From contig CAMBTF010000079.1 in assembly GCA_945870545.1 (NCBI GenBank), positions 1-7,333 on the forward strand: 7,333 nt of DNA, given 5' to 3'. Positions within the stretch are counted from its first letter, which is position 1, and each line of letters starts with the position of its first letter. A program made the translations under genes and the position numbers. The notes beneath the pieces were generated by a model, which saw only the letters and a list, made by a program, of their open reading frames with translations, had not been told where the DNA came from and ran no database searches. This stretch comes from Akkermansia muciniphila (GTDB lineage Bacteria; Verrucomicrobiota; Verrucomicrobiia; Verrucomicrobiales; Akkermansiaceae). Positions 5,169-7,333 of this stretch are shown one piece after another.

Positions 5169-5882
5169 ATGAGCGCCACCGAGATACATGACTCTTTGAT
5201 GCAACGAGTTTTGATTGTTGAGGACGAGGTGGACATCGCCGATCTGATCATGTTCAACCTGCAACGCGCGGGTTACGAGGTGCTCAAGGCGCACGACGGG
5301 ATCACCGGCACGGAAACGGCCATCCGCGAAAGACCTGACCTGATCGTGCTCGATCTGATGCTGCCGGGGCGCGACGGCTACTCGGTGTTTCGCGAGATCC
5401 GCCGGGACGCGAGGACATCGCGCATCCCAGTGATCATGCTCACCGCCCGGGCGCAAACGGAAGACCGCATACAAGGACTCGAGGCGGGAGCGGATGATTA
5501 CCTGACCAAGCCCTTCAGTCCCAAGGAACTAGTCTTGCGCGTGAACGCCATCCTCAAGCGCACCGACGCACCGCCCGGAGCGGTGGAATATGACTTCGGC
5601 CCGTTCCGTTTCGACAAGAACGCCGTGCGTTTCTATCTGGACAACGAACCGGTCGATCTCACCGGCACCGAGTTCAAGCTCCTGCTTTTCCTATGCGAGC
5701 GCTCCGGCAAGCCGCAGGATCGCAACGAACTGCTCCGCACCGTGTGGGGGTATAGCGACGAAGTCCACAGCCGCACGCTCGACACACACATGAAGCGACT
5801 GCGCCAAAAACTCGGCACGCACGGAGCTTTGATTGAAACGGTGCGCGGTGTGGGCTATTGTGTGTCCAGCCCGGTCACATGA
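5169..5882 (+). CDS. phoB: PhoB-type OmpR-family response regulator
   Basis: A 237-residue response regulator. The receiver domain (about 11-130) has all key residues: acidic Glu18-Asp19, phosphoacceptor Asp62 in LIVLDLMLPGRDG (58-70), Thr92 in VIMLTARAQ, and Lys114 in DDYLTKPFSPKEL. A winged-helix output domain (about 140-233) ends in the OmpR/PhoB pattern VHSRTLDTHMKRLRQKL (199-215) and TVRGVGYCV. In PhoB systems the phosphorylated dimer binds Pho boxes and switches on phosphate uptake genes; the PhoR-type kinase next door supports that name, but no pst, phoU or phoA gene is in view, so another stimulus is possible. ATG 5199 would give 227 residues (MQRVLIVEDE), nearer the usual PhoB length; neither start has a good Shine-Dalgarno sequence. 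The gene overlaps phoR by 4 bases. A minimal ATG-AAA-TGA overlaps its first ATG. Confidence 0.92.
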   Translation: MSATEIHDSLMQRVLIVEDEVDIADLIMFNLQRAGYEVLKAHDGITGTETAIRERPDLIVLDLMLPGRDGYSVFREIRRDARTSRIPVIMLTARAQTEDRIQGLEAGADDYLTKPFSPKELVLRVNAILKRTDAPPGAVEYDFGPFRFDKNAVRFYLDNEPVDLTGTEFKLLLFLCERSGKPQDRNELLRTVWGYSDEVHSRTLDTHMKRLRQKLGTHGALIETVRGVGYCVSSPVT

Positions 5883-7093
5883 CAGATAAACTCGCCATCC
5901 TTGCGTCCCTCGCCGCTTGCGCCGCCCTTTTCCTACAGGTCATAAGGCTAAAACGCTCCAGAAAGGAATACGAGTCGCAGGTAAAGGCATGGAAACTGCG
6001 ACTCGAACTCGATCTCAAACAAGCCAAAGATGAACGCGACCGCCTGCTCGACGCTCTTGGGGATGCCTTCCTCATCGTGGATTCGCGCGCAAACATCCTC
6101 TTCGCCAACTCTGCCGCGCAGGAGCTTTTCCGCGGGCGTGCCCTTACCGGCCGGCCGGTGCGCGAGGCGTTCCTCGACCCCCGCCTCGCCGAGGCCTTGC
6201 TGCGTTGCCTGGAAACGGGTGAGCCGGTGCGTTCCCGCGTCGTCCTGCCCCAGCAGACATCACCGCTCGGCGATCTCGAGACCCGTGGCAACAACGCGTG
6301 GATCATCGACGCCGCCCAGCTCTCCGACACCCCTGACGGCAACCCCAATACCCGAGTCGTGATCCGTGACGTGACATCCGAGTATCAGCTCGACCAGATC
6401 CGCAAGGACTTCGTGGCGAACGCCTCGCACGAACTGCGCACACCGCTTGCGATCATCAACGGGTATCTGGAAAACCTGCTCGACGACGGGATGATCGAGG
6501 ATACGGAAATGGCGAAGCGGTTCCTCACGGTGATGAAAAAACACACGGAAAGAATCTCACGCATCGTCGAGGACATGCTGGTGATTTCCCGCCTGGAATC
6601 CGGCGAGGCCTCCGCGATCAAGATCGAGCCCTTCAAGCTCCGCCTATGCGTGAAGGATGTCCTGGAGCGCCTCGAATCCGTCGTCCGCAGCCAGCAGGCG
6701 GATGTTTCCATGCACCTTCACGATGACGAAGTCACCCTCCAGGGCGATCGCTTCTACTGGACGCAGGTGCTTTTCAATCTCGTCGAGAACGCGCTGAAAC
6801 AGAACCCCTACAAGGATCTGAAGGTCGAGGTCGGCAGTTCGGAGAGCGGTGATCATGTCCTGATCTGGGTGAAGGATAATGGCATCGGGATTCCCAGCGC
6901 GGATCTTCCGCACATTTTCCGCAGGTTCTACCGGGTAGAAAAGCATCACTCACAGCTTGAGGTGAAAGGCACCGGTCTCGGGCTTTCCATCGTGAAACGC
7001 GCGGTCGAGGCGCACCACGGCACGATCTCCGTGACCTCCGTTCCCGGTGTGGAAACGAAATTCCTAATGACGATCCCCAAGTCCCCGTTCTAG
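5879..7093 (+). CDS. phoR: PhoR-type sensor histidine kinase with PAS domain
   Basis: Started at ATG 5879, which overlaps the phoB stop by 4 bases, the product has 404 residues; the frame opens 7 codons earlier but those overlap phoB. There is one N-terminal membrane helix (about 5-23), followed by basic RLKRSRK, so the rest is cytoplasmic and there is no periplasmic sensor domain. A short coiled stretch (about 27-57) leads to a PAS domain (about 54-168, ALGDAFLIVDSRANILFANSAA). The kinase core has the H box NASHELRTPLA with His184, N box NLVENALKQNP (Asn304), G1 box VKDNGIGIP (331-339), F box IFRRFYRV and G2 box GTGLGLSIVK (364-373). These are complete, so it should autophosphorylate and pass phosphate to PhoB. 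The FVANASHELRTPL wording is typical of PhoR. Signal input must come through the PAS domain or a partner. Confidence 0.92.
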   Translation: MTDKLAILASLAACAALFLQVIRLKRSRKEYESQVKAWKLRLELDLKQAKDERDRLLDALGDAFLIVDSRANILFANSAAQELFRGRALTGRPVREAFLDPRLAEALLRCLETGEPVRSRVVLPQQTSPLGDLETRGNNAWIIDAAQLSDTPDGNPNTRVVIRDVTSEYQLDQIRKDFVANASHELRTPLAIINGYLENLLDDGMIEDTEMAKRFLTVMKKHTERISRIVEDMLVISRLESGEASAIKIEPFKLRLCVKDVLERLESVVRSQQADVSMHLHDDEVTLQGDRFYWTQVLFNLVENALKQNPYKDLKVEVGSSESGDHVLIWVKDNGIGIPSADLPHIFRRFYRVEKHHSQLEVKGTGLGLSIVKRAVEAHHGTISVTSVPGVETKFLMTIPKSPF

Positions 7094-7102
7094 GCTGCGG
7101 GC

Positions 7103-7333
7103 ATGAAACGGATCGGAATTTTCGGCGGCTCCTTCGATCCCGTCCACCACGGCCACATCCATCTCGCCACTCTCGCGAAGGAAGCGGCGCAGCTCGATGA
7201 GGTGTGGTTCCTTCCCTGCCAGATTTCCCCGCACAAAACCAACTGCCCGCCCACCCCCGGCACCACCCGTGCCGAATGGCTGCGCACCGCCCTTGCCGGA
7301 ATCCCGTGGGCGAAAACCGATCTCACCGAGCTG
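7103..7333 (+). CDS. nadD: Nicotinate-nucleotide adenylyltransferase (5' part only)
   Basis: The gene starts at ATG 7103, 9 bases after the phoR stop, and runs off the right edge; 77 codons are visible. The N-terminus MKRIGIFGGSFDPVHHGHI is the nucleotidyltransferase signature of NadD, with the HxGH motif at His15-His18 (HHGH), and LPCQISPHK (37-45) is the family's PHK motif. NadD joins ATP and nicotinate mononucleotide to give deamido-NAD in the cytoplasm. The later SSTxIR-type motif lies outside the window. The Gly-Gly-Ser form of the first loop is a normal variant. The short gap suggests read-through from phoR; a weak GCGGG is the only ribosome-site-like sequence. Other HxGH transferases such as CoaD are less likely because GGSFDPVHHGH plus PHK is the NadD pattern. 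Confidence 0.9.
   Translation, partial: MKRIGIFGGSFDPVHHGHIHLATLAKEAAQLDEVWFLPCQISPHKTNCPPTPGTTRAEWLRTALAGIPWAKTDLTEL

Noticed and set aside
5164..5172. Minimal ORF ATG-AAA-TGA overlapping the phoB start
   Set aside because: Two codons with no ribosome site are too short to tell from chance; mentioned only in the phoB entry.
1..7333. CRISPR arrays, tRNA or rRNA genes, transposases, integrases or attachment sites
   Set aside because: No spaced direct repeats, cloverleaf-like sequence, terminal inverted repeats or mobile-element proteins were seen on either strand.

Overview
The window is a GC-rich, densely packed stretch of bacterial chromosome from a Gram-negative (diderm) organism. This is shown by two lipoprotein-type signal peptides, an ExbB/ExbD proton channel pair and a PhoB/PhoR-type two-component system. 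The gene mix and the style of the proteins (stand-alone LON domain protein, ExbB-ExbD followed by an unfamiliar anchored protein, archaeal-style GlmU-like acyltransferase) suggest a verrucomicrobial chromosome. That placement is an inference from general impression, not a proven assignment. No tRNA, rRNA, CRISPR array, insertion sequence, integrase or phage gene is visible; this is ordinary core or near-core chromosome, not a mobile island.

Layout. On the minus strand at the left edge lie the 5' part of a small lipoprotein gene (1-217) and, upstream of it, a phosphodiester glycosidase (NAGPA/DUF2233) gene (306-1157). A divergent intergenic region (1158-1347) carries two short palindromes. From 1348 to the right edge every gene is on the plus strand: a LON substrate-binding-domain protein (1348-1959), a possible 17-codon leader ORF with a well-placed Shine-Dalgarno sequence (1962-2015), exbB (2020-2742), exbD (2739-3194), a membrane-anchored protein with a TonB-like C-terminus (3191-3946), a tiny membrane-anchored zinc-ribbon protein (3927-4166), a left-handed beta-helix GlmU-like acyltransferase with a shortened N-terminal domain (4233-5138), phoB (5169-5882), phoR (5879-7093) and the start of nadD (7103 to the edge).

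How they may work together. The four genes exbB, exbD, the TonB-like gene and the zinc-ribbon gene are joined by overlaps of 4, 4 and 20 bases, so they look translationally coupled and should form one complex or pathway. ExbB and ExbD would form the proton-driven inner-membrane motor, and the third protein sits where TonB is expected but has none of the usual TonB anchor or Pro/Lys linker features. This block is the best candidate in the window for an incompletely described system. The acyltransferase, phoB, phoR and nadD follow closely. A perfect TGTGAC-N6-GTCACA palindrome overlaps the acyltransferase stop codon just upstream of phoB and is a candidate operator, possibly for autoregulation by PhoB.
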